From Desulfobacteraceae bacterium (lineage in GTDB: Bacteria > Desulfobacterota > Desulfobacteria > Desulfobacterales > JAJDOA01): 35,827 bases of DNA. Where the stretch lies: contig JAJDOA010000219.1 in assembly GCA_022340405.1 (NCBI GenBank), positions 1 to 35,827 of the forward strand, in the 5' to 3' direction. Below are positions 7,894-16,267 of the stretch, one piece after another. The notes beneath the pieces are model-generated. The model was given only the letters and a program-made list of their open reading frames with translations. It was not told where the DNA came from and made no database searches. Position 1 is the first letter of the stretch, and every line of letters begins with the position of its first letter. The translations under genes and the position numbers were made by a program.

Positions 7894-7921
7894 ACGCCCT
7901 GCCGAGGTCCCTGTAACGATC
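7894..7921 (+). repeat. 28-bp dispersed repeat, copy 1
   Basis: This stretch, beginning ACGCCCTGCCGAGGTC and ending AACGATC, matches 25 of 28 bases at 24144-24171. Both copies lie in leaders, 82 and 84 bases before the next start codon (8004 and 24256), and are followed by a similar CCGGCGGC word. It could be a mobile short repeat or a shared leader element. Confidence 0.6.
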
Positions 7922-8003
7922 GAACCGGCTGCCGGACCAACCCCGGTGCCCGGGAACTCCGCTACGCTCCGACCGGCGGCCGGGCTGAAAAGGAAACAAC
8001 ACG

Positions 8004-10040
8004 ATGGCAAAACTGAGCAAAGTCGGCGTCGTCGGTGCAGGCAACATGGGCAGCGGAATCGCCCAGAAATTCGCCCAGGAGGGGATTCCCGTGGTCATGG
8101 TGGACATCCGCGAAGAATTCGTTCAGCGCGGCTTGGAAACCATTCGTGGACTCCTCGAACAGGCCGTGGAGAGAAAGATTTTCCGCCCCGATCAGATGGA
8201 GGCGATCCTATCGCGCATCACCGGCGCCACCGACCGGAAGATGCTCGCGGATGCGGACCTGGTGGTGGAGGCCGTCTTCGAAGACCGTGACGTCAAGTCC
8301 GAGCTGTTTCGAGAATTGGATGCCATCTGTTCGGACCGCACCGTTCTGGCCACCAACACGTCCAGCTTCACGGTGGAGGAATTCGCCCTTCAGACCCGGC
8401 GGCCAGACCGTTTCGTAGGGCTCCACTACTTCTACCACCCCGCCAAGAATCGCCTGCTGGAAATCATTCCCCACGCCGGGACCTCGGAAGAAACCGTGGA
8501 TTTCTGCATGCTGGCGGCCAAACTGCACGGCAAGACCGCCATCCGGGTGGCGGACGCGCCCGGTTTCGCCGTCAATCGGTTCTTTGTCCCATTCCTCAAC
8601 GAAGCCGGTCGCATGCTGGAAGAGAAAGTGGCCGACATCCCCACCATCGAGGCCGCTGCCAAAAAGGCCTTTCGCATCGGAATGGGACCGTTCGAACTGA
8701 TGAACGTGACCGGCGTACCCATCACCGCGCACGCCACCCGGGCGCTGGCGGAAAAACTGGGCCCCTTTTACGGCACGGCCGACATCATCGCCCGCCAGGT
8801 GGAAAAAAAGGAAAACTGGGATCTATCCGGCGATCCGGACGAATCTCTTTTCGCACCCGTGATGGACCGGCTCTATGGTGTGGCTCTCGGTGTCGCGGCC
8901 GCCCTGGTGGACGAGACGGTGGCCACACGCGAAGATACCGACCGGGGCGCTAAAATCGGACTGCGTTGGGCACAGGGGCCCTTCGAGATCATGAACCGCA
9001 TCGGCATCGAAGAGACGTGCCGGGTGGTGCAGGCGATCGCAGACCGGTATGCCGACTTCTCCTTTCCCGAAGGCCTCCGCAAGCAACGCGAGGCCGGAAA
9101 GCCCTTCACTTTCAACTGGGTGGACCTCGAGATACGCAACGGGATCGCCACCATCACCGTGAATCGGCCCGAGGCGATGAACGCCCTCAACGAGGAGGTG
9201 GTGGAACAGCTCGACCGGCGGTTCACGGAGGCCGAAAACCATCCCGATGTCCGCGCCATCGTTTTCCGGGGTGCGGGAAAGGCCTTCGTTGCCGGCGCCG
9301 ACATCCGGTTCTTCGTCAAGAACATCCAGGCTGGCGATGTCGAACGGAACGTCGCCTTTGCGCGTCGGGGGCACAAGGTGCTGCTGCGGATCGAAAACAG
9401 CGCCAAGCCGACCATCGCGGTGCTGGACGGGCTGTCGCTGGGCGGTGGCAGCGAGATGGCTCTGGCCTGCCAGGCCATCGTGGCCACCGACGCCGGCTCC
9501 ATGGGTTTTCCGGAGTCCGGCATCGGCATCTACCCCGGCCTGGGGGGCATGCTGCGGCTCAGCCGGCAGGTCGGCCCGGAACTGGCACGCTACTACGTAT
9601 TCACCGGCGCCCCCATCAACGCACAGGAGGCAGAGGCACTGGGCATCGTGCATCGGCGTGTGGGTCCGGAGGCGGTCGACGCTGCCGTTTCCGAACTGGC
9701 CTCCGCACCGCCGGACAAATACCGGAAACGGGACATCCCCCAGTCGTTTGCCCCGTTTGCACAGGCGTTCACAACGGAAAACGTGCAACGGCTGTTGACC
9801 GGAGAACCGCCGGAAGGGGTGGACGAGAAGATCGCCGCCAGGATCTCCAAGACGGTGGGGTACAAGTCCCCTCTGGCGCTGCGGATGACCGACGAGATCA
9901 TCACAGCGCAGCTGGATCGGAACATTCCGGAAGGCGTGGAAATCGAGCTCGGGCGACTGGCGGAGTGCTTCGGCTCGGAAGACGCCCTGGAGGGGTTGAC
10001 CTCCCTGGGCAGGAAGCGCCCGGAATTCAAAGGTCGATGA
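8004..10040 (+). CDS. Fused 3-hydroxyacyl-CoA dehydrogenase / enoyl-CoA hydratase
   Basis: The 678-residue protein carries both middle steps of beta-oxidation in the order opposite to FadB. Residues about 5-380 are the L-3-hydroxyacyl-CoA dehydrogenase: NAD loop GAGNMGSG (10-17), catalytic HYFYHP segment, and two C-terminal helical repeats. About 385-678 is the crotonase domain, with both acid residues present (LGGGSEMALAC and FPESGIGIYPGLGG). This order is known from archaeal and some bacterial crotonase/dehydrogenase fusions. After Oah releases 3-hydroxypimelyl-CoA, the dehydrogenase half could form 3-oxopimelyl-CoA and the hydratase half could work on the following glutaconyl/crotonyl or shorter chains. 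AAAGGAAA precedes the ATG. Specificity is inferred from context only. Confidence 0.9.
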   Translation: MAKLSKVGVVGAGNMGSGIAQKFAQEGIPVVMVDIREEFVQRGLETIRGLLEQAVERKIFRPDQMEAILSRITGATDRKMLADADLVVEAVFEDRDVKSELFRELDAICSDRTVLATNTSSFTVEEFALQTRRPDRFVGLHYFYHPAKNRLLEIIPHAGTSEETVDFCMLAAKLHGKTAIRVADAPGFAVNRFFVPFLNEAGRMLEEKVADIPTIEAAAKKAFRIGMGPFELMNVTGVPITAHATRALAEKLGPFYGTADIIARQVEKKENWDLSGDPDESLFAPVMDRLYGVALGVAAALVDETVATREDTDRGAKIGLRWAQGPFEIMNRIGIEETCRVVQAIADRYADFSFPEGLRKQREAGKPFTFNWVDLEIRNGIATITVNRPEAMNALNEEVVEQLDRRFTEAENHPDVRAIVFRGAGKAFVAGADIRFFVKNIQAGDVERNVAFARRGHKVLLRIENSAKPTIAVLDGLSLGGGSEMALACQAIVATDAGSMGFPESGIGIYPGLGGMLRLSRQVGPELARYYVFTGAPINAQEAEALGIVHRRVGPEAVDAAVSELASAPPDKYRKRDIPQSFAPFAQAFTTENVQRLLTGEPPEGVDEKIAARISKTVGYKSPLALRMTDEIITAQLDRNIPEGVEIELGRLAECFGSEDALEGLTSLGRKRPEFKGR

Positions 10041-10064
10041 GGCCATCGCACGGACGGAGCGTCG

Positions 10065-10292
10065 GTGAAGGAACAGCCCATACAACGAGATGCGCAGCTG
10101 GCTGCAGAGGGGTGGCGGAAACGCAGCTCCTACGAGGAACCGAGGCTTTCCGAAATCGTAGCGATGTACGAAAAAATCGGCCTGGAGGTTCACATAGAAC
10201 CGTTCAACCCGTTGGAGACACCGGGATGCTCCCAGTGCTTGAAACGACGTGCCCTACGGTGTCGAACCGTCTATACCAGAGATCCCCGGTGA
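10065..10292 (+). CDS. Small conserved-looking Cys protein
   Basis: A 75-residue protein starting with GTG at 10065, with GGAG (10056-10059) ahead, 24 bp after the fusion gene stop and 79 bp before iorA. The composition looks natural: charged helix-forming residues around 20-50 (RLSEIVAMYEKIGLEVHIEP), then CSQC and one more Cys before RTVYTRDP. The layout suggests a small metal- or nucleotide-binding accessory protein. I do not recognise a characterised family and propose no function. Its place between the beta-oxidation genes and the ferredoxin oxidoreductase genes, with good spacing on both sides, argues that it is real. Confidence 0.7.
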   Translation: MKEQPIQRDAQLAAEGWRKRSSYEEPRLSEIVAMYEKIGLEVHIEPFNPLETPGCSQCLKRRALRCRTVYTRDPR

Positions 10293-10371
10293 CGCACCGC
10301 ATTCGGGCCCACCGGGAACAGAGAGCCAACCATTCGAAACCACCACAGTCAATAGGATAAGAGGTACCGAC

Positions 10372-12234
10372 ATGCACAAATTACTCACCGATAGCCCCGG
10401 CCAGAAGATGCTGATGCTCGGCAACGAGGCCATCGCCCGCGGCGCCGTGGAAGCCGGCGTTGCGATGGCCAGCACCTATCCGGGAACGCCGTCATCGGAA
10501 ATCTCACTCAATTTCTTTCAGATGTCCCGGGAAAGCGAACTGTATTTCCAATACAGCACCAACGAGAAAGTCGCCATGGAGGTGGCCGCGGCTGCGGCCA
10601 ATTCCGGCGTACGCAGCATGTGCATCATGAAGCACGTCGGCCTGAACGTGGCCGCCGACGCCCTCATGACCCTGGCCTACGTGGGGGTGCGCGGAGGAAT
10701 GGTCATCATCACGGCGGACGACCCCTCCATGTTCTCCAGCCAGAACGAGCAGGACAACCGGTACTACGGAAAGCTCTCCGGTCTGCCGGTGGTGGAACCC
10801 TCCTCGGTGGAGGAGGCCAAAGAACTGGTGGGGTATGCCTTCGATCTTTCCGAGCAGTTGCAGGAGCCGGTGCTGTTCCGCACCACAACACGGATCAACC
10901 ACAGCTCCGCTTTCGTCACCCTCGGCGCGTTGAAACCGCCGGAAACCAAAGGCGATTTCCAGAAGGATCCGTTCCGTTACGTGACCGTTCCGGCAGTGGC
11001 CCGGAGGCTTCACGTCAAACTGCTGGAAAACCAGGCCCGGGCCAAGGAGCTATCCGAAGCCTCCCCGTACAACTTTGTCGAGGGCGCAGGCGGCTGGGGC
11101 ATTTTCTGCAACGGCGTCAGCTACAGCTATGTATCCGACGCCGTCCGGGATTTGGGCATGCAGGACCGCATTCGTATCTTCCGGATCGGATTCTCCCACC
11201 CCCTGCCCGAGCAGAAGATCAAGGCCTTTCTCGGCGAATGCGAAAAAGTTCTCGTGGCCGAAGAGGGAGAGCCGTTCATGGAGGAGGCCGTCAAAGCCTT
11301 TGCTCAGGAAGCGGGGCTCACACTTCCGATCCGGGGCAAGGCCGACGACCTCTTCTCCCGTCTGTACGAGTTCGATCCGGCCATGGTGAGGAAAACCATC
11401 GCATCCTATTTCGGCATCGACTACGCCGCACCCCCGGCGATTGATGTCCAGGACGTCCCGGATATTCCCATGCGGCCGCCGAACCTCTGCGCGGGCTGTT
11501 CCCATCGCGCCACCTACTATGCGGTGAAAAAGGCCGCAGAGGGAATGGAGACGATCTATCCCACGGATATCGGATGCTACACGCTGGGATTTTTGCCGCC
11601 CCTTTCCATGGGCGACTTTCTCATCTGCATGGGATCCTCGGTGGGCACCTCCTGTGGGTTCTCCCAGGCAACCGACCGGAAGGTGGTGGCCTTCATCGGC
11701 GATTCCACTTTTTTTCACTCGGGCATTCCCGGCCTGATCAATGCGGTGTTCAACGGACACAATCTCACCCTGGTGATCCTTGACAACGGCACAACCGCGA
11801 TGACCGGCCACCAGCCCCATCCGGGCGTGGACATGTCCCAACTGCAGATGGAGGGCTACGGGCGCGTTTCCATCGAGGCCGTGGTGCGCGCCGTGGGCGT
11901 CCGCCATGTGACGGTCATTCGTCCCTTCAAGGTCAAGAAAAGCATCGAACAGATCCGGGAGGCGCTGGCCTTCGACGGTGTTTCCGTCATCATCTCCCAG
12001 GAGCCTTGTGCACTGTACGCCAAGGGCCTCAAGCTGTTGAAGGGCAAACCGTTCACCGTCAGCGACAAATGCAAAAACCACAGGGATTGCGTCAACGATC
12101 TGGCCTGCCCGGCCTTCTATATCCAGGACGACCGGGTGCACATCGATGCCGATCTGTGCGTAGGATGCGCGGTATGCGCGCAAATCTGCCCGGAAAACGC
12201 CATACGGCCCGTAAAGATCGAAAAGACGGCCTGA
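10372..12234 (+). CDS. iorA: Indolepyruvate:ferredoxin oxidoreductase alpha subunit
   Basis: A 620-residue IorA, the catalytic subunit that oxidatively decarboxylates aryl-pyruvates with CoA, giving the aryl-acetyl-CoA, CO2 and reduced ferredoxin. The N-terminal pyrimidine-binding domain opens with GNEAIARGAVEAGV and YPGTPSSEI. The thiamine-diphosphate domain shows CAGCSHRATYYAVKK and GDSTFFHSGIPGLINAVFNG with DNGTTAMTG. The C-terminal ferredoxin domain (about 565-615) has CKNHRDC and CVGCAVCAQICP for two [4Fe-4S] clusters. ATG at 10372 follows AAGAGG and opens directly into the family N-terminus, so the longer frame from 10249 is rejected. iorB follows 23 bp downstream. Substrate could be phenylpyruvate or indolepyruvate; the CoA ligase gene nearby favours an aryl acid. 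Confidence 0.93.
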   Translation: MHKLLTDSPGQKMLMLGNEAIARGAVEAGVAMASTYPGTPSSEISLNFFQMSRESELYFQYSTNEKVAMEVAAAAANSGVRSMCIMKHVGLNVAADALMTLAYVGVRGGMVIITADDPSMFSSQNEQDNRYYGKLSGLPVVEPSSVEEAKELVGYAFDLSEQLQEPVLFRTTTRINHSSAFVTLGALKPPETKGDFQKDPFRYVTVPAVARRLHVKLLENQARAKELSEASPYNFVEGAGGWGIFCNGVSYSYVSDAVRDLGMQDRIRIFRIGFSHPLPEQKIKAFLGECEKVLVAEEGEPFMEEAVKAFAQEAGLTLPIRGKADDLFSRLYEFDPAMVRKTIASYFGIDYAAPPAIDVQDVPDIPMRPPNLCAGCSHRATYYAVKKAAEGMETIYPTDIGCYTLGFLPPLSMGDFLICMGSSVGTSCGFSQATDRKVVAFIGDSTFFHSGIPGLINAVFNGHNLTLVILDNGTTAMTGHQPHPGVDMSQLQMEGYGRVSIEAVVRAVGVRHVTVIRPFKVKKSIEQIREALAFDGVSVIISQEPCALYAKGLKLLKGKPFTVSDKCKNHRDCVNDLACPAFYIQDDRVHIDADLCVGCAVCAQICPENAIRPVKIEKTA

Positions 12235-12257
12235 AACCGCCAGGATAGGATGACATT

Positions 12258-12854
12258 ATGGATACGACGCGCTTGATCATTGTGGCAGTGGGCGGCCAGG
12301 GGAATCTCCTGGCATCAAAGGTACTGGGTGAAGCGGCATTGCGGGCCGGCATTCCGGTCCGCATGAGCGAAATCCACGGCATGGCCCAGCGGGGTGGGGT
12401 CGTGGAGTCGGCCATCGTTTTCGGGGATGCACAAAGCACCATCATCTCGGACGGAGAAGCCAACGTGCTGGTGGGGTTCGAACCGTCGGAAACCTTGCGT
12501 GCCGTGGGAAAATGCAACGCCGATACCGTCGTGATCACCAATCTGGCTCCTCTGCCGCCGTTTACCGTGGCGTTGGGAAAGGGTGTCTACCCGGACATCG
12601 ATGATCTCCAGGAACGGATCCGTTCCAAGGTGAAGAAGTTGCTGGCCTTCGACTCCACCGCTCTGGCCCGGAAGGCCGGCAACGTGATGGCCAACAACAT
12701 GGTGCTGCTCGGAGCCCTCCTGCAGACGGGGGTGGTGCCGATGACCGCCGACCAGGTGCGGGAAGCCATCGGCGCCACAACCAAACAGGCCTTTGTGGAC
12801 ACCAACTTGAAGGCCTTCGATCTGGGATACGAGGCCGCGCGGAAAGCCGCCTGA
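12258..12854 (+). CDS. iorB: Indolepyruvate:ferredoxin oxidoreductase beta subunit
   Basis: A 198-residue gamma-domain protein of the 2-oxoacid:ferredoxin oxidoreductase family. It has the typical opening VAVGGQGNLLASKVLGEAAL (residues 8-27) and the motif SEIHGMAQRGGVVESAI, which help bind CoA and the partner subunit. Length matches IorB. It starts 23 bp after iorA and must work with it as an alpha2beta2 complex. The reduced ferredoxin it makes is a likely electron source for the HgdC-type activator encoded further on in the same cluster. Confidence 0.93.
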   Translation: MDTTRLIIVAVGGQGNLLASKVLGEAALRAGIPVRMSEIHGMAQRGGVVESAIVFGDAQSTIISDGEANVLVGFEPSETLRAVGKCNADTVVITNLAPLPPFTVALGKGVYPDIDDLQERIRSKVKKLLAFDSTALARKAGNVMANNMVLLGALLQTGVVPMTADQVREAIGATTKQAFVDTNLKAFDLGYEAARKAA

Positions 12855-12938
12855 CCTACATCGATGTTCGAGGAAACGATTGTTCATTCGCAAGCCGGAA
12901 GACACCGGTAAACCATCATACTGTGAAGGAGGTCCGTA

Positions 12939-14240
12939 ATGCCTTGGGACGAGAAATTCGAATGCATGCCGGTGGAGGAGCTTCGCAAGTTTCAGTTGGA
13001 AAAGCTGAAGGAGACGGTGGCCTGGGCGTATGAAAAAGTTCCCTTCTACAGGAAAAAGCTGGATGAAAAGGGTATCCAGGCGGGGGACATCCAGAAACTG
13101 GAAGACGTTTCCAAGCTGCCCGTGACCGTCAAAAACGATCTGCGAGACAACTACCCCTTCAAGCTTTGCGCCGTTCCCATGAAGGACGTGGTGCGGGTGC
13201 ACGCCTCCTCGGGCACCACCGGCAAGCCCATCACCGGACCCTACACCGCTGAAGACCTCGACCAGTGGACCGAGTGCATGGCCCGCAATTTCCATGCCGC
13301 CGGGGTACGCTCCGACGACGTCATCCAAAACGCCTACGGATACGGTCTGTTCACCGGGGGACTGGGCTTTCACCAGGGGGCGGGCCGCATCGGCGCCACT
13401 GTGGTCCCCACCAGCTCCGGCATGACCGAGCGACAGATTTCCCTCATGCAGGATTTCGGTGCCACGGTATTGTGCTGCACACCATCCTATGCATTGACCA
13501 TTGCCGAACGAGCCGAGGAAATGGGCGTGGACATGCACAAACTGCCCGTTCGCGTGGGGATTTTCGGTGCGGAACCGTGGACGGTTCAGATGCGTCAGGA
13601 AATCGAGGACCGCTTGGGCATCAAAGCGATGGAAGCCTTTGGGCTTACCGAACTGGGCGGACCCGGCGTTTCCTACGACTGCAAGGAGCAGAACGGACTT
13701 CACATCAACGAAGACCACTACTTGGCCGAGGTGGTGGATCCGGACACCTTCGAGCCGGTGCCCGAGGGAGAAAAGGGAGAGCTGATCTTCACCTCCCTGC
13801 AACGCCGTGCCATGCCCATGATCCGCTACCGCACCAAGGACATCACGCGGCTGCACCGGGAAGCGTGCCCCTGTGGACGGACCTTCGTCAGAATGGAGAA
13901 ACTGTCCGGACGAACCGACGACATGCTCATCATCAGCGGCGTCAACATCTTCCCGTCCCAGATCGAGTCCCTGCTCCTGGACATTCCGGAGGTGGAGCCG
14001 CAGTACGTGCTGGTGGTCCGCAAGAAGGGCTATCTGGACCACTTGACGGTTCGCGTGGAGGCCCGGCGGGAGGTCTATGATGCGGGCCCGGAAAAAGAAG
14101 CAGAAGTGGAGAGGAAAATTGCAGATCACCTCAAAGGCCACATCGGCATCAACATCCGGGTGCGGCTGGTGGAACCCAAGCTCATCGCCCGGAGCGAGGG
14201 AAAAGCCAAGCGGATCCTCGACGAGCGTCCGAAGGAATAG
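12939..14240 (+). CDS. paaK: Phenylacetate-CoA ligase family enzyme (PaaK-like)
   Basis: A 433-residue AMP-forming aryl-CoA ligase, which activates phenylacetate or a related arylacetate to its CoA ester with ATP. It shows the short PaaK-type architecture: the opening with PFYRKKLDEKGI, the P-loop SSGTTGKP (90-97), the AFGLTELGGPGVSYDC adenylate motif, and the C-terminal lid with RTDDMLIISGVNIFPSQIE. Length fits PaaK (about 430). AAGGAGG precedes the ATG. An arylpyruvate oxidoreductase with an arylacetate-CoA ligase is a common pair in anaerobic aromatic amino acid use and in ADP- or AMP-linked acid recycling. Related ligases accept other aryl acids, so the exact substrate is not fixed. Confidence 0.88.
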   Translation: MPWDEKFECMPVEELRKFQLEKLKETVAWAYEKVPFYRKKLDEKGIQAGDIQKLEDVSKLPVTVKNDLRDNYPFKLCAVPMKDVVRVHASSGTTGKPITGPYTAEDLDQWTECMARNFHAAGVRSDDVIQNAYGYGLFTGGLGFHQGAGRIGATVVPTSSGMTERQISLMQDFGATVLCCTPSYALTIAERAEEMGVDMHKLPVRVGIFGAEPWTVQMRQEIEDRLGIKAMEAFGLTELGGPGVSYDCKEQNGLHINEDHYLAEVVDPDTFEPVPEGEKGELIFTSLQRRAMPMIRYRTKDITRLHREACPCGRTFVRMEKLSGRTDDMLIISGVNIFPSQIESLLLDIPEVEPQYVLVVRKKGYLDHLTVRVEARREVYDAGPEKEAEVERKIADHLKGHIGINIRVRLVEPKLIARSEGKAKRILDERPKE

Positions 14241-14336
14241 CGTCCGCCGTACTGCCTCGGCAAAACAGCGCCCTTTGCCGGACGCTTCGGCAACCATCGG
14301 CAACAACCGGGCGAAGCGAGAGAAGGGAGAAGAACC

Positions 14337-15284
14337 ATGAGCCAGGATTCCAACTACCGTCCCCAATCGTTTGCCGTGATCGGTGCGGGCCCGGTGGGAT
14401 GCATCGTGGCGGCGTTTCTGTCCAAAGGCGGACATGAGGTCACACTCTGCGACGTCATTCCCGGTCTGCTCGCACCGGCCATCGACAGGGGAATCGTCCT
14501 GGAAGGCGCGGAAAACCTCCAACAGAAGGTGACCCGGACCTGCAACAGCGTGGACGATTTGGCCGATATTGGCCCGGATGTCATCTTCATCACGGTCAAG
14601 GCCAATGCGCTTCCGTTGATCGCTTCGGCCATCGGCGGGTTCCACAAAGAGGGCATGTACGTGGTCAGCTGGCAAAACGGCATCGACACCGAGCTGGAAA
14701 TCGCCAAGGCATTGGGCAAGGAGCCCACGATGCGGGCGGTGGTCAACTACGGCTGCGGCCTGGCCGGTCCGGCCCACGTGAAGATGCCCTTTCATCACCC
14801 GCCCCACTACATCCAGGAAATGGATCCGGCCGCAGCGGATGCGGCGGTTGCCATCGCCCGTGTGCTCAGTGACTGCGGGCTGACCACCGAACACACGGAT
14901 CACATCATCAACATGGTGTGGCGCAAGAGCATCATGAACGCCTGCATGAATCCCGTCTGCGCCGTGACCGGCCTCACCATGGCTCAGGCCATGGGGGATC
15001 CCATCGTGTTCGGTATCGTCGACGCACTGGCCAAGGAGTGCGTGAAGGTGGCCCGGGCCAACGAAATCGAGGTGGGCTGGGATTTCTACCCGCACGCCAT
15101 GTCCTACATGGGCAACGCCGGCAATCACAAGCCTTCCATGCTGATGGACATCGAAAACCGCCGAAGGACGGAAATCGACTTCATCAACGGTAAATTCGTG
15201 GAATACGGCCAACAGGCAGGCATCGAAACGCCTTACAACAATACCCTGCGATCCCTGGTCAAGGGGCTGGAATCCGGGTTCTGA
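14337..15284 (+). CDS. Ketopantoate reductase family (ApbA/PanE-like) oxidoreductase
   Basis: A 315-residue protein with the ApbA/PanE layout: N-terminal Rossmann fold with GAGPVGCIVAAFLSKGGHEV, a central SWQNGIDTE segment, and the C-terminal helical domain with the catalytic-lysine region VWRKSIMNACMNP and the closing segment with ENRRRTEIDFINGKFVEYG. The family reduces 2-oxoacids such as ketopantoate with NADPH. Inside this cluster, between an aryl-CoA ligase and a dehydratase-type activator, vitamin synthesis is an unlikely role. A 2-oxo/2-hydroxy conversion of a pathway intermediate would fit, because 2-hydroxyacyl-CoAs are the classical substrates of the next two genes' family. That link is inference. 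GGAGA lies ahead of the ATG. Confidence 0.82.
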   Translation: MSQDSNYRPQSFAVIGAGPVGCIVAAFLSKGGHEVTLCDVIPGLLAPAIDRGIVLEGAENLQQKVTRTCNSVDDLADIGPDVIFITVKANALPLIASAIGGFHKEGMYVVSWQNGIDTELEIAKALGKEPTMRAVVNYGCGLAGPAHVKMPFHHPPHYIQEMDPAAADAAVAIARVLSDCGLTTEHTDHIINMVWRKSIMNACMNPVCAVTGLTMAQAMGDPIVFGIVDALAKECVKVARANEIEVGWDFYPHAMSYMGNAGNHKPSMLMDIENRRRTEIDFINGKFVEYGQQAGIETPYNNTLRSLVKGLESGF

Positions 15285-15330
15285 GGGCAGGTCCATCGCA
15301 ACAAAGAACGAAACCGTCCACGGAGTGTAC

Positions 15331-16137
15331 ATGACCAAAGACCAAGGGAGCCGGGAGCGGCACAACCCACGCCCCATTTATGTCGGTGTCGATGTCGGAG
15401 CGTCACGCACCAAAGCGGTGGTCATGGATCGAGAACGCCGCCTTTTGGGCCGCGCCGTTCGGAAATCGGGAACGGATTTTTCGGAATCCTCCCGGCTGTG
15501 CGTGGAGACGTCGCTGGAAATGGCCGGCGCGTCCGAGAGCGATATCGTCAATGCCGTATCCACCGGCTACGGGCGGAAAAACGTCGCATGCGCAACGGAC
15601 ACCCGAACGGAAATCGGATGTCATGCCCGAGGATGCTACCTCGCTTTCCCCATGGCCATCACCATTATCGACATCGGGGGCCAGGACAACAAAATCATAA
15701 AGCTCGACGCAGAGGGCCGCCGGACGGGGTTCAAAATGAACCGCAAATGCGCGGCGGGAACCGGGGCCTTTCTGGAGGAGATGTCACCTCGCCTGGACGT
15801 TCCGCTGGAGGAGATGAACGGCCTGGCCATGCAGTCCACCGATATGGTGAAGCTGGGAAGCTTCTGCACGGTGTTCTCGGCCACCGAGGTGTTGCAGAAC
15901 ATCCGGGTGGGAAAGCACGTGACCGATATCGTGAAGGGGCTGTTCTTCTCGGTGATCAAGCGCGTGCTCGAGATGGACTCCCTGACGGAGAACGTCGTGA
16001 TGACCGGCGGTGTGGTCGCGCACAACCCGTACCTTGTCGAAATGACCGAAGAAGCCATCGGCAGACGCATATGGGTGCCGGAGTATCCCCAATTGACCGG
16101 TGCCATCGGCGCGGCACTCTACGCCATGCAGGAGTAA
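15331..16137 (+). CDS. ATP-dependent activator, HgdC/BcrD-like (BadF/BadG/BcrA/BcrD family)
   Basis: A 268-residue ASKHA-fold ATPase: phosphate loops DVGASRTK (21-28) and DIGGQDNK (114-121), and cysteines C140 (CAAGTG) and C179 (FCTVFSATEV) that would hold one [4Fe-4S] cluster between two subunits. These proteins push a single low-potential electron, driven by ATP, onto a partner enzyme. Partners are 2-hydroxyacyl-CoA dehydratases (HgdC with HgdAB) or class I benzoyl-CoA reductases (BcrA/D with BcrB/C). The length is that of HgdC or BcrD, not of the larger BcrA. ATG at 15331 is preferred over GTG at 15325 because GGAG (15322-15325) then has proper spacing. The likely partner gene follows after 130 bp. 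Confidence 0.9.
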   Translation: MTKDQGSRERHNPRPIYVGVDVGASRTKAVVMDRERRLLGRAVRKSGTDFSESSRLCVETSLEMAGASESDIVNAVSTGYGRKNVACATDTRTEIGCHARGCYLAFPMAITIIDIGGQDNKIIKLDAEGRRTGFKMNRKCAAGTGAFLEEMSPRLDVPLEEMNGLAMQSTDMVKLGSFCTVFSATEVLQNIRVGKHVTDIVKGLFFSVIKRVLEMDSLTENVVMTGGVVAHNPYLVEMTEEAIGRRIWVPEYPQLTGAIGAALYAMQE

Positions 16138-16267
16138 AACGCGAAATCTGAACCACGAATATCGAAACCGTTTCGAATAACCCGAGATTGAAGAAATCTG
16201 GCCGTTCGAAACAGGCTTGGGTTTCACACCCCAAAAGCCCATCAACCGGAGATTCGGAGGAAAGCCC

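Noticed and set aside
14337-15284. Assigning the reductase as pantothenate-pathway PanE
   Set aside because: The fold fits, but the operon context is catabolic and no pantothenate genes are near, so only the family name is given.
12315-15377. A 1020-codon open frame on the minus strand across iorB, the CoA ligase and the reductase genes
   Set aside because: It is antisense to three clear plus-strand genes. Its translation is rich in His, Gly and Arg with no motif, as expected from the complement of GC-rich codons.
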